This document shows, in pieces, positions 50,262 through 59,529 of a stretch of DNA of 64,000 bases (position 1 is the stretch's first letter; every line of letters begins with the position of its first letter). The stretch is from positions 1,865,001 through 1,929,000 of the forward strand of contig JAGUCH010000008.1 of the NCBI GenBank assembly GCA_019096065.1, in the 5' to 3' direction. Source of the stretch: Paracyclopina nana (taxonomy: Eukaryota; Arthropoda; Copepoda; Cyclopoida; Cyclopettidae). The position numbers and the translations under genes are program-made. Below the pieces are notes generated by a model that worked only from the letters and a program-made list of their open reading frames with translations, did not search any database and had not been told where the DNA came from.

Positions 50262-53200
50262 CTAATAAATATCGTTGAGATTGAGAATGACCGTCTCGTA
50301 ATTCCTGGCCATTTCCAGCTCTTTAGTAGGCGTGACAAATCCGTGGAAACTTTCGGGCGAGGAGGGTATGGAACCCGAGTGCTTTTCCTTGTTGTGCCCC
50401 TCTAATCCGCCAGGCTTGAATGCCACTTGGCACACCTCGCACACCTCGAGCAGGTGGCAGAGGACACTGTGGGACTCGCGGCAGTGCTTGCGCAAACCCA
50501 CCACGCTTTTGAAGCTTTTCTCCGCCGGGCTGCTATTGCTGAGTGGGCAGAAGGGGCACTTCCAGGAGGCCGGCGCGGGTTCGGTGCACACGTGGCCGCT
50601 CGTCACAAACTCCTGACAAGTGGAGCACTTTTGCGGCTGGATCACCTCGACCTTCTTGAGGATTGTGGTCATCACTCCCGTCTTGCTGTTGGGGCTCTTG
50701 ACCACGATAATCCGAGGATTGCTGCTGCCACTCGACCCATTACTTATACTCGTCGTTGTCGAGCTTGACGAGGATTGCAGGTTGACCGATATGGTCGTCT
50801 TGATCGTGCTGCTGGCCTTCTCTTCCCTAGGCTGGGGCACCTGCTTCAGTGCGGCCACGTGGGTCGTCGTGGTCAAGGGATGATCGCGCTCTTGATGCAA
50901 ATCGCGTTGAGAAACCGTCACAAACACCTACAAATACGATCATGAGCACGCTCGTGAAGTAAAAGCAATAGCTCGTAGTTACCTTTGGACACTGGTTGCA
51001 GAAGCAAATGCTCAACTTGTTGTGATTGAGCCTGCAATGCTTCCTCAAGCTCTTGGCAATACTGTACGTTTTCGGGCATTTCGGGCACAAATACAAACTC
51101 TCTTCACTGTTGTCACCAGGATGATTATTGAGATTAGGCTTCAGCAGACTCTTGGCCTGATGAACGGCGCTTACGTGGGCATTTTTGCCACTCGCATCCT
51201 TGAATACCAAGGAGCACTCGGTGCACGCGTGAATGACGCAAGACGCATCGTGACACGTTTTCACGTGCTTCTGCAATACTTCCACGTTGAAGAAGCTCTT
51301 CGGGCATTTTGGACAGTCCAGATGACCGCCATCTTCATTGCTGCCGCCACCGAACGCGTGGTTGGCCGCCACGTGGCCGGACTTTTGCGAGGGGTCGAGG
51401 AACACCTTGTCGCAGAACTTGCAACACGTCAACGTCACATGCTCGTTGTGCGTAATTTTGACATGCTTACGCAAACTGTCCGTCAACTTGTACTCCTTCT
51501 CGCAGTCAAAGCACTTGTAGAAGTGCTTCTCCGACCGGTGCTCAACCAGCGCGCTCTGGGACTCGAAATTCGTCTGGCCGCACACGATGCACGCGATCTT
51601 CGGCCCAACGTGAGCAGTAGCGGCAGGCGGGCTGCTGATCTTCTTCTGGCTGACCACGACCACGTTGGCGATGCCGTCATGGTCATTGTCCATGTGGTCT
51701 TGAGCTTCGTCCGCGGACGTGAACACGAGCGTGCACGTCTTGCAGAAGAAGGGCGTGTCCTCCCCGTGGAACTTTTTGAAATGCTTCCTCACCGAAGTGG
51801 GGTACTTGAACATCTTCAGCGGGCACTCCGGACACTGGATGGGATGCATGGACTTGATGTGGTCCAGCACTTGGTTCTCAGACTCGAACGTCTCGTTCGC
51901 ACGACAATACTCGCACGGGATCCGGTTCTTCTCGCAACGGCCCGCCAACTTGGACAGCGACTTCTTGATGGCGCCCAACACCCCGGGGTGCATGATCTTC
52001 TCGACCAAAATGGAGTTGTTGCGCGAGCAGCTGTTCTCGAGGTCCGAAGATCCGGAATCCGTCGAGGACGAGTCAACCATGCTATTGACCACGCTTTGCT
52101 GTTGGCCGTCTGCATGCTTCTCGTTGATGTGGTGGGCCAACTCTGGCTGGTCCTTATAGCAGTTGCCGCAAAGGTGGCAGCACAGCAGCTCATTCGAGAT
52201 GTGGGCCTTCTTGTAGTGCTTGGCCAGTCCGGACGTGGTCTGCAGGTGGCGAGGACACTCGGGACACTGATAGGCGTGGAACTCCTCCACATGTTGCAGC
52301 AGGTACTTGCCAGACTTGAGCATCATCTTGCAATTGTGGTACTCGCACTGGAAACCAGATCCACCTCCACTACCCTGATGGTGATGCTGATGCTCAACAA
52401 TTGCATGGGCCCTCAAGTGCAATTGGGAGTAAAACACGTTGTTGCCGCCAGAACATTGGGAGCACTCAAAGCTGCGCAAGTTGTGGTGCACGTTCTTCAC
52501 ATGGGTCTTCTTGCTCTCCAAATCCTCGAGAATCTGAGGACAGAGCGGACATTGCAGGGCATTGCTCTTCAATGTGAAACCAGGAGGGGAGGACTTTTTG
52601 GCAGCACCATACTGGCCAATCTTGTGAAAGGTGGCCAGGTGCTTTTCTTTGGTTTCCACAGATAAATACACTTTGTGGCATAGATGGCAGGTGGTGTCAC
52701 CGCTGCTGCAACTGCTACCACTGCCACCCTTCTTCTTCATCATCAACCCGCCACCTTTTTTCATCCGACCGCCACCTTTGTGCACCTTCTCCATGTGGAC
52801 CTTCAACTGCGACTTTTGCTGAAAGGCCTTTTTGCACACTGGGCAAGACAAGAAGGGCTTGAGGCCAAAATGCACGTTCTTGATGTGCTTCTTCACCGAC
52901 CCAATTGTGAGGAGTTGGGTGTTGCACAATGTGCAAAAGTAGTCTCCTTTGGAGCAGTGCAAATTCAGGACGTGAGACATGACTTCTTTCAGCCGGAATA
53001 AAGCAATGTTGCAGACGAGGCACTTCAAGCCTGAGTCCTCGTGGTTGTGGACTTTGGCAGAGCTTTGCAGGGGCTCCAGAGGCTCCACAAGGTGATCTGG
53101 ATCCTGCAAAATGCCGTCCAGTAGCATGTAGCCTTTGGCCTCCAAATCGTTCAGAGTGAATGGAATGTCCAGCGGATCTTCCAAGTCATCGGACAAATCC

Positions 53201-53484
53201 TGAAATCATGAAATTATAACGGTATTTTTCATTTTATCAGGCGTTAAAAGCTAAATCTTCTTCACCTTCATGAGCCAATCTTGGTTGTCGTCCACGTTGA
53301 CGGGACTGCCATTGTCCAGGTCCCAGCCCAACTTGGACTGAAGCTGGTTGAGACCTTGACCCAAGAGCACGTCCTCGCCGCTGGGATCCTTGAGGAAGAA
53401 ACTCGTCGGGCCGGGGTCCATGATGACATCGTCAAACGCCGAGCCAAATGAAGTCGGGTATGGGAAAAATCCGAGGTCCTCCAT
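50262..53484 (-). CDS. Multi-C2H2 zinc-finger protein
   Basis: Exons on the minus strand are 53484-53266, 53199-50983 and 50927-50262, and all join in frame. The start MEDLGFFPYPTSFGSAFDDVIMDPG opens an acidic N-terminal region of about 130 residues without a known domain. About 14-16 C2H2 units follow, many with the spacing C-x2-C-x12-H-x3-4-H and CP-x-C wording (CPVCKKAFQQKSQLKVHMEKVH, CDKVFLDPSQKSGHVAANH, CPKCPKSFFNVEVLQKHVKTCH). They are separated by irregular linkers with Gly/Lys and Ser stretches rather than the TGEKP linker, so it is not a KRAB- or Kruppel-type array. A basic Ser/Thr-rich segment and two last fingers near the C-terminus follow. It is probably a nuclear DNA- or RNA-binding protein; the orthologue is not recognised. 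Coding GC is high relative to the surroundings. Confidence 0.88.
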
Positions 53485-56400
53485 GTTTGCTAATCCTGCA
53501 AAAGTTGAGCCAGTTTTGATGATACAATCCTCGAGCAGCAAACCAGTTTCACCCAGATGATCAACGCAATCACTTTCATCACAATCAAAGCGACTGAGCT
53601 AAGCGTTTCAAAAACATTCACCTGTGAATAGCGCCATTTGACGTAATATGTCAATAAACAATTGCGGCTCATTGGCGAAAACTCGCCAAATGACTCACGG
53701 TCGCTTAGTAACTGTTGCCATTTGACGGAAAACGCAAAACGTAAACAATGACTGGAGAGAAAAGATGCAAACGCGCAAAACAAGCCGTAAAAAGTGGCGA
53801 GGAGGGCAAAAACCCGGCAAAAAATCACCCAATTCCGCGGAAGGACGCAATAGCCAGGTATGAACCAAAAGATTTCGGCCCCTACTTTCAAAATGGCCGA
53901 ATCACCGCGCACTCGCAAGGTTAGGTGCGATTTTCAAGCATTTTACTCACAGATGTCGGTTAAAAGATGAAAGAATGTTTCGCGGAAAAAAGTCGATGAA
54001 CCCGGTTTTTTGTGAGAGTGCAGCTGTTTTGTAAACATTGAGAGGCCTCACGCGGTTCGATTTTCTCTATGCGCGCCTCTCATTGGCCGAAACGAGCACA
54101 CTGCTCGAAAGCTCGGCCAATCAGCGGACACCTAAGAAAAGGGCCGATTTGCCGGGAAAGAAAGATGGAGGTGGCTAGCCGCAAGCATAGCAAGGCTAGG
54201 TGAATCAAGCTAAGCAAGGCTACCACCGTCATTGTCTCGGTCTTTGCTCGGATTCAATCGCATCTTTTCGGTTTGCTCATCAATATTCATCATCGTCATT
54301 TTCTTTTAAAAGGCCCCTCGGTCGTATATACTAAATACCGCACACAAACGTAACGCACCGCACACTACTAAATACCACACACAGTAAAATATACACATTA
54401 ACTTTCCTTTAAATAATTTGACAACTCAGGCTGTATAGTGTGTGGTATTTAGTAGGCGAGCATACTAAATTCCGCACACACTTGAAAATACGGCAAAAAA
54501 AACCCACCAGATTCTGGTTGAGATAACAGGATTCACACATTATTAAATGTGTTCATGCTTACTCGTATTTCTAGTCACTAAAAATTAATTTGTGTTTTCC
54601 TTCAGCCAGTTTCATAAGTTCGTTGATATAATATAATATAAAAAGTAGTGTGCGTATTTAGTATTTTGCGTTACGTTGCGTTTGTGTGCGTTATTTTGTT
54701 TGTACCCTTATCGGTTGATCCACCAGAAACTACTGCGACGTACCCGGAATAATCTACAATTTACTAAGATAGGACAGGAATATAATCTACTCAGGGGGGT
54801 CTCGTAAGTGAGTTCTTGACGCAAGTTTTGCATGCTAAAATCACCAAATCTGTTTGTCTAAGCCTAGGTGGCGCTAGTAGTTCTTACTACATAGCGCGTG
54901 AGCTCAAGTGACGTGTCAGTCATGGAAGCAAGCGGGCTAATCTCACGCGTCTCCAACAGAGCTCCTAGATAAGTTCTGTCTTTTTTTAAAAAAGTATGCA
55001 ATTTGGGCACTTTTTGATAATTTAAGGCTGGTTAAGGAAATTTTTGGAAGTGAAATCCACAGAATTCTATTGAAATTTTGTCTTGAAGCCTACCACAGCT
55101 CAGTCAGACTGTGTGCTATAGTAAAGCAGCGATAAGAACTCACCTTATTACTATAGATCATCTTGAATCTACTAAACTACAACTAGGCCAGCAAATTAAT
55201 GTATGCAAAATAAACATTAAGATCCTATCTGACTTTGAGGATCAGTTGTCATGGTGGTAGGTCTAGTGTAGATGCAGTTCCTAGTCCGTCACAGTAGTTT
55301 CTATAGATAGCAGTATCATAACAAAGACATACCATCTACCGACTTTTTTGAAGAAACACTTGGGAGTTGAGTTCAAAATCATGTTTTGTTTTGATAGGTC
55401 GAGCCACTTTTTTTAGGGCGGGTAATTTTTTTAAATGGTTACTTTTTTACTAATGCATAGCATCAGGACTCTTAACATCTTGGTATTGAGTGTCTCATGT
55501 ATATCATAGCCTTAAAATCATTCTATTTTACCGTAATGAAGTAATCCTTTTAAAAAATTCAATACACTAATTTGCTTGGGTCTTTATTTCGAACTACTTC
55601 TCCTGTCGCAAAAACGCGGTAACTCAGTTTTTCTTCTCCTGCAGTGTCAGCTGAAAATCCCAAAAGTTGCCCATGAAGGCCGCTGGGATCGCCCTACATC
55701 AATGTTATTGTTATGATGCTGATGTGAATAGAGACCCAAATCATAACATTTTGTCGCTATCTAGTGTAAAAATATGGGAAATACTGGTTTGAAAAGGGAT
55801 GCGACAACTTTTTTGTTGACAAAATGGTGCAATTTTTTTTCAGGTGCACATCCCTTAAAAAAGCAGACATAATTCTGTTTTTTCTTAAGAAAAATAAAAG
55901 GTCTCTATTCCCATAGTGTCTTGGTAGATGCCATTCGAGCACCATTAAGGAGTAGTAGTAGTTTGCATTTCTAGCAATTCTGGCGTTTTGCTTTGCTTAA
56001 TAGACCTTGAAGGGCTCATAGTAGTAAACCCTGATGAAACATCTGGTAACGCTGCAACCTCACATAATTGAGGTGATTTGTGTCCCAGTGAAGTCTTTTA
56101 TAATACATTGCTCTCTGTCATAGTAGTGGGAAAGCAAATGGATGAGACACAATGAGAAGACAAGCCACTGTGACTGATACAGAAATAATTCTGATTTTGG
56201 CTCTTTTGATTAACATGTTGGCAATTTGAAAGTGTACAATTTTCACACCTGGTACCTCCCTATTTTGGTCAACACAATGAAAAGTCATAGAGTACAATTT
56301 TCTTAGCCTGATTTGTCAAAAATATTTGACACCAACCGCATTCTCAGCGTGATGTCAATTCATAACATCTGGTCAAGAAAACTTTTCCTGGAAAATCACA

Positions 56401-56572
56401 ATATTGAAGAGGAATTCTTGAATTCAAGAAGACTTTTCTATGACTGACAAATTCACCATAACTAGCACATTTTTATCAGTTGACTCGAGCTCAACTTGGA
56501 AATACATTGAGATTAATTGGGTTCATTCTTAAGGAGAAAAACTAATATGATTGTAGCAAATATTTTCTCAAG
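53485..56572. other. Zinc-finger gene promoter side and left flank of the Polinton
   Basis: The first 700 bp probably contain the promoter and leader of the zinc-finger gene. The rest holds the inverted-repeat element at 54.3-54.7 kb and AT-rich sequence without exons. The left end of the Polinton must lie in here, but I cannot place it because its partner end is outside the window. Confidence 0.4.
54330..54697. repeat. Inverted-repeat element with CGCACACAAACG ends
   Basis: The left arm contains CGCACACAAACGTAACGCA and ACTAAATAC. The right arm reads the inverse (TATTTAGTATTTTGCGTTACG, then TTTGTGTGCG). An internal pair (GTGTGTGGTATTTAGTAGG / ACTAAATTCCGCACACA) adds further symmetry. It is about 370 bp with no coding frame, probably a MITE. 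Confidence 0.65.
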
Positions 56573-56764
56573 ATGGGAAATAGCAATGGTCAACACCAAA
56601 GACAGAACCCCAAATTAGTGAATACAGCTTCAGGGAAGAAGGTTTCTTCCAAATCGCTCCACAGACGGCGCAAACGCAACAGACGTCGTCGTCGACGCCC
56701 ACGCAAAACTCTGGGATTGATGATACATCAAATGTGTGAGACACTCAAACGTCACCACATTTAA
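56573..56764 (+). CDS. Small Arg-rich core-like protein of the Polinton
   Basis: 63 residues with a central block of about 20 residues that is mostly Arg/Lys (RRRKRNRRRRRRPRK), followed by a short helix (TLGLMIHQMCETLKRHHI). This is protamine-like, and similar small basic proteins in adeno- and adintoviruses condense DNA in the particle. Position next to the integrase and convergent to it fits an element gene. Assignment is from composition only. Confidence 0.5.
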   Translation: MGNSNGQHQRQNPKLVNTASGKKVSSKSLHRRRKRNRRRRRRPRKTLGLMIHQMCETLKRHHI

Positions 56765-56866
56765 TTGTCTCTCCCTATCTCAAATATTGAGTTGGAAGGA
56801 ATATTCACACACCCCTGAATTGACCAACACAATGTAAAGTCAAAATGTTTTATTGTTGTACATCAT

Positions 56867-57817
56867 TTATACAAAGAGTTCAGAAATAGAGATGGGAGAA
56901 AATTCAGAGTGCAAAAACTTGCCATCAATCATTGAACTTCCATCTAAGCTACTTATGGTATACAATGGAATGGGAAACTTTTTGTCAATGGCTACAATAC
57001 GAAATACTTCATTGGCAAATTGTTCATGGTAGGCTCTCTGAAACCTAGAGGTTGGTTTTGAAATCAAAACAGTTTGTCCAATTTTAAATTTTGGTTTCTT
57101 GGTTTTCACTTTTTTATATTTCACTTCATTGAGTCCTCGCACTTGTGTTTGTTTCTTTGCACTTGCTTCTACTTCATTGGGAGTGCATTGCAAAGAGCGA
57201 TGCTTGGTGTTGTTGTACAACTCAGTAAGTTGGTCAAGAGCATCCACAAACTTTGAGGTTTGATTTTCCAGCAAGTACTTGGAAATCTTTACTTGAATGG
57301 TCTTTTGAAAGCGTTCAATCATTGCTGCCTTCCCCAATCTTGTTGGGTGATACATTTCAATACCATGCTTTGCTAGATAGGTCTTCATTTTCATATTTAC
57401 AAACTCTAAACCCTTGTCACAAGTAAGAACTTTAAAGTCACCAAGGTGAGTTTGATGCAAGTTGGTGAATGCTGCCAATACAACATCAGCACTCTTTTTT
57501 TGGAGGGGAACACACCAAGCTTTTTTGGTGAAGCAGTCAATGACAGACATGATGAAAGCATACCCATCATTGGTTTCTTCTTGACGATGAAAGTAAAACA
57601 GGTCTAGGGCTAAGGTTGCACGTGGATGATAGACATAAATGGGAATATGTTGCTTTGCGCGTCTAGACTCGCGAAATTTAGCAAAAGAATCATATTTTTG
57701 GAGGAGTTTTTCAATTTTTCTGCGTGACAATGCCTTGTCCAAGTAGTTGTAGATTTGCTCTACACCACCATAGCCAATGGGGCTTTTGTGGTTTAGGTAA
57801 AGCTTATCCAGAGACAT
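56867..57817 (-). CDS. Polinton DDE integrase (retroviral-like, F54H12.3-type)
   Basis: 316 residues. The RNase-H-fold core has Asp72 (LALDLFYF), Asp134 (LTCDKGLEF) and Glu168 (KAAMIERF), giving D-x61-D-x33-E, close to the D,D-35-E of retroviral integrases, so all three catalytic residues are present. A C-terminal SH3-like region (KFKIGQTVLISKP) follows. No N-terminal zinc-binding HHCC or chromodomain is evident. The enzyme joins element ends to host DNA in the nucleus. The start codon lies inside the end of the TFIIB-like gene (14-bp overlap), so the two are probably co-transcribed. Confidence 0.93.
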   Translation of the reverse strand: MSLDKLYLNHKSPIGYGGVEQIYNYLDKALSRRKIEKLLQKYDSFAKFRESRRAKQHIPIYVYHPRATLALDLFYFHRQEETNDGYAFIMSVIDCFTKKAWCVPLQKKSADVVLAAFTNLHQTHLGDFKVLTCDKGLEFVNMKMKTYLAKHGIEMYHPTRLGKAAMIERFQKTIQVKISKYLLENQTSKFVDALDQLTELYNNTKHRSLQCTPNEVEASAKKQTQVRGLNEVKYKKVKTKKPKFKIGQTVLISKPTSRFQRAYHEQFANEVFRIVAIDKKFPIPLYTISSLDGSSMIDGKFLHSEFSPISISELFV

Positions 57818-58982
57818 TAGCTTTTGTGTGTGAGGTCAACAATGGAGAAACACTTCTTTTTTTCCTCTTAAAAGTTTTAATGGTAGCTTCACGAAAGGCT
57901 GTGGCTTCTGAAGCACCCTGTGCTTCTGAAGGCACTGCCCCGGCCAAGGTAGTGACATGTGAGTCTTGATTGGTGTGCACAAGACCAGATCGCATCATGG
58001 ACCCAGAAGTTTTGAACATTTTCAAGTTGAAGCGATTGATTGCTTCTTTGCTGATGCCTGCAATATCTTGAACATCTTTGTTCTTGCGAATGCTCTTTAA
58101 GTGACTGTAGTAATCATCATCTCTCAATTGGGCCAACGCAATTTGAGCTTGAAGCTGTGATTTCGATTTCACCTGAACAATGCATTGCTTTCTTTGAAAA
58201 GGTGTTAGTTTGGAGTGCTTCTTAGTTGCAATCTCCTTGCGAACAAAGTCTCCAATATGACAAGCCACAATTGTGGCAGGTGAAAAGGAATGATCACTTC
58301 TCATGTAAGCCAAACGTTTCTCAATCTTGATGGCATCTTGACGCTTGATCCCAAGCTTCATGGCAAAGCGAAAGGCCAACTGCCGAGGCTCAATATCAAC
58401 AGACTCTGGAAAGAGCTGTTTGGTTTTCTTCTCCATTCTTTGTTGCATGCATCCAGAGGCTCCAGTCATCTCTCTCAAGGTGAGTGGCACTCCCTCACGC
58501 TTCACCGATTCCATAAAGCAAGCAGCAAAGAGATCTTTGCAAGGCTTGACCGTATGATCTTTGCAAGTAGAATTGAACAGTTCATTTGCATGCACACCAA
58601 ACCTTTCAGGGAGCCCAATGCGATTGCACAGCTCTGCAGCATCCATGTTGTCCTCATACAATGCTGATGCAAATGCGTGCTCTTCCCTCTCTTCATCATC
58701 TTTGAGTTGATAAGGTTGGAATGCAAGACTGCCCAATTCTTCGCCACAATCCGTACAAACAGTAGCAAAGCCATCAACATTTTCAACTGTATTGAAATGC
58801 GGACACCCAGAAGCAGATTTGAGAGATTGGGCAGACTTGCGAAAGCGCTGACCAACTTCAAAAAAGTCCAACACTTTGTGACAGTCTAAACAGTTGGTGT
58901 ACATTCCATTGCGACTGTCCTTGGTTCTCGGATGCAAACATCCAGAATTGCCATTCTGATTTGATTGACAAAGTGTTGACAT
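57804..58982 (-). CDS. TFIIB-like transcription factor encoded by the Polinton
   Basis: 392 residues. Two zinc-ribbon motifs come first: C15/H17...C31/C34 and C60/H62...C76/C79, the second reading GFATVCTDCGEELG as in TFIIB ribbons. A cyclin-fold repeat spans about 120-185, with LPERFGVHANELF and KREGVPLTLREMTGASG corresponding to the TFIIB segment RQEGVPRTFKEI. A second cyclin repeat spans about 195-265, with SFSPATIVACHIGDFVRKE like the RSPISVAAAAIYMAS segment. The tail is basic (KTFKRKKR). TFIIB links TBP-bound promoter DNA to RNA polymerase II and sets the start site. The gene overlaps the TBP-like frame by 97 bp in another frame and the integrase by 14 bp. Similarity is structural and pattern-level, not close. 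Giant viruses have TFIIB-like genes, but I know of none in animal Polintons. Confidence 0.85.
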   Translation of the reverse strand: MSTLCQSNQNGNSGCLHPRTKDSRNGMYTNCLDCHKVLDFFEVGQRFRKSAQSLKSASGCPHFNTVENVDGFATVCTDCGEELGSLAFQPYQLKDDEEREEHAFASALYEDNMDAAELCNRIGLPERFGVHANELFNSTCKDHTVKPCKDLFAACFMESVKREGVPLTLREMTGASGCMQQRMEKKTKQLFPESVDIEPRQLAFRFAMKLGIKRQDAIKIEKRLAYMRSDHSFSPATIVACHIGDFVRKEIATKKHSKLTPFQRKQCIVQVKSKSQLQAQIALAQLRDDDYYSHLKSIRKNKDVQDIAGISKEAINRFNLKMFKTSGSMMRSGLVHTNQDSHVTTLAGAVPSEAQGASEATAFREATIKTFKRKKRSVSPLLTSHTKANVSG

Positions 58983-59500
58983 TGTGGAACAGTCTTGCAG
59001 CCTAGAATCACAAGCTTTTTATTACGGAAATAAAACAACCCAGTGGGTCCTCCAACGGAGCCATGGCTCTGGAGTTTAATGCACACCCCAGAATAGGACT
59101 CGCGATTCTGTCTTATCCAAATATGGTTGTGGGAGGAGTGAATGAGGCGATGAAAAATAGGCTGATCAATTTGAGGGAGAGTGGTGGTGACTGAAAGATT
59201 ATCAATCACAAAATCAGACAAGTTTCCATCTCCAACCAATGCTTGCAAAGTGTCAATTCCATATTGGATGCTACCATGATTTTTTATTCCTGTGAGATTG
59301 ACATGATGACTTGCATGCTTGCCCAACTTGAAAACACTGAGTCTCAATTTGTCTCCACTCACAAATATCAGCACAAAGTTATTGTAGTGTCGAACTGCAA
59401 AACCCTTGTCTTGACACCGCATCAACAAATCAGACATTGAGATTGCACTGCAAGTGACATGACCTTTGATGTTGACCACACACAAAGGCTCTTGAAACAT
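58886..59500 (-). CDS. TATA-binding-protein-like factor encoded by the Polinton
   Basis: 204 residues built of two similar repeats, about 7-90 and 96-187, the layout of the TBP saddle. Repeat 2 aligns without gaps to the TBP core at GLFYFRNKKLVILGCK (TBP: LLIFVSGK-IVLTGAK allowing one residue) and has ESYSGVCIKL where TBP has ELFPGLIYRM. Repeat 1 has NFVLIF and SVFKLGK...NLTGIK. The four intercalating aromatic positions of TBP are filled by Phe42, Phe57, Tyr136 and Phe158. The N-terminal domain of cellular TBP is absent. It lies head-to-head with the capsid gene, the two start codons 29 bp apart, and overlaps the TFIIB-like gene. Sequence identity is low, so the call rests on repeat architecture, the aromatic positions and the TFIIB-like neighbour. 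Confidence 0.78.
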   Translation of the reverse strand: MFQEPLCVVNIKGHVTCSAISMSDLLMRCQDKGFAVRHYNNFVLIFVSGDKLRLSVFKLGKHASHHVNLTGIKNHGSIQYGIDTLQALVGDGNLSDFVIDNLSVTTTLPQIDQPIFHRLIHSSHNHIWIRQNRESYSGVCIKLQSHGSVGGPTGLFYFRNKKLVILGCKTVPQCQHFVNQIRMAILDVCIREPRTVAMECTPTV

Positions 59501-59529
59501 GCTGACAAGGAGACTGCTCTTAAGAAGCC
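59501..59529. promoter_or_regulatory. 29-bp divergent gap between TBP-like and capsid genes
   Basis: Only 29 bp separate the two start codons, and the capsid may start at ATGs 9-12 bp further in. Both core promoters must therefore overlap coding sequence or lie within this gap. No clear TATA box is visible in the 29 bp. Confidence 0.4.

Noticed and set aside
51022..52665. 547-codon open frame on the plus strand
   Set aside because: It is exactly antisense to the zinc-finger coding exon, where regular Cys/His codons and high GC keep the opposite strand open. Composition (Arg/Leu/Val/His-rich without domains) is that of a shadow.
56867..57817. Integrase taken as part of an LTR retrovirus or gypsy element
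   Set aside because: No reverse transcriptase, protease or LTRs are nearby. The neighbours are a packaging ATPase and capsid-like gene, so it is a Polinton.
58290..58667. 125-codon plus-strand frame
   Set aside because: Antisense shadow of the TFIIB-like gene.
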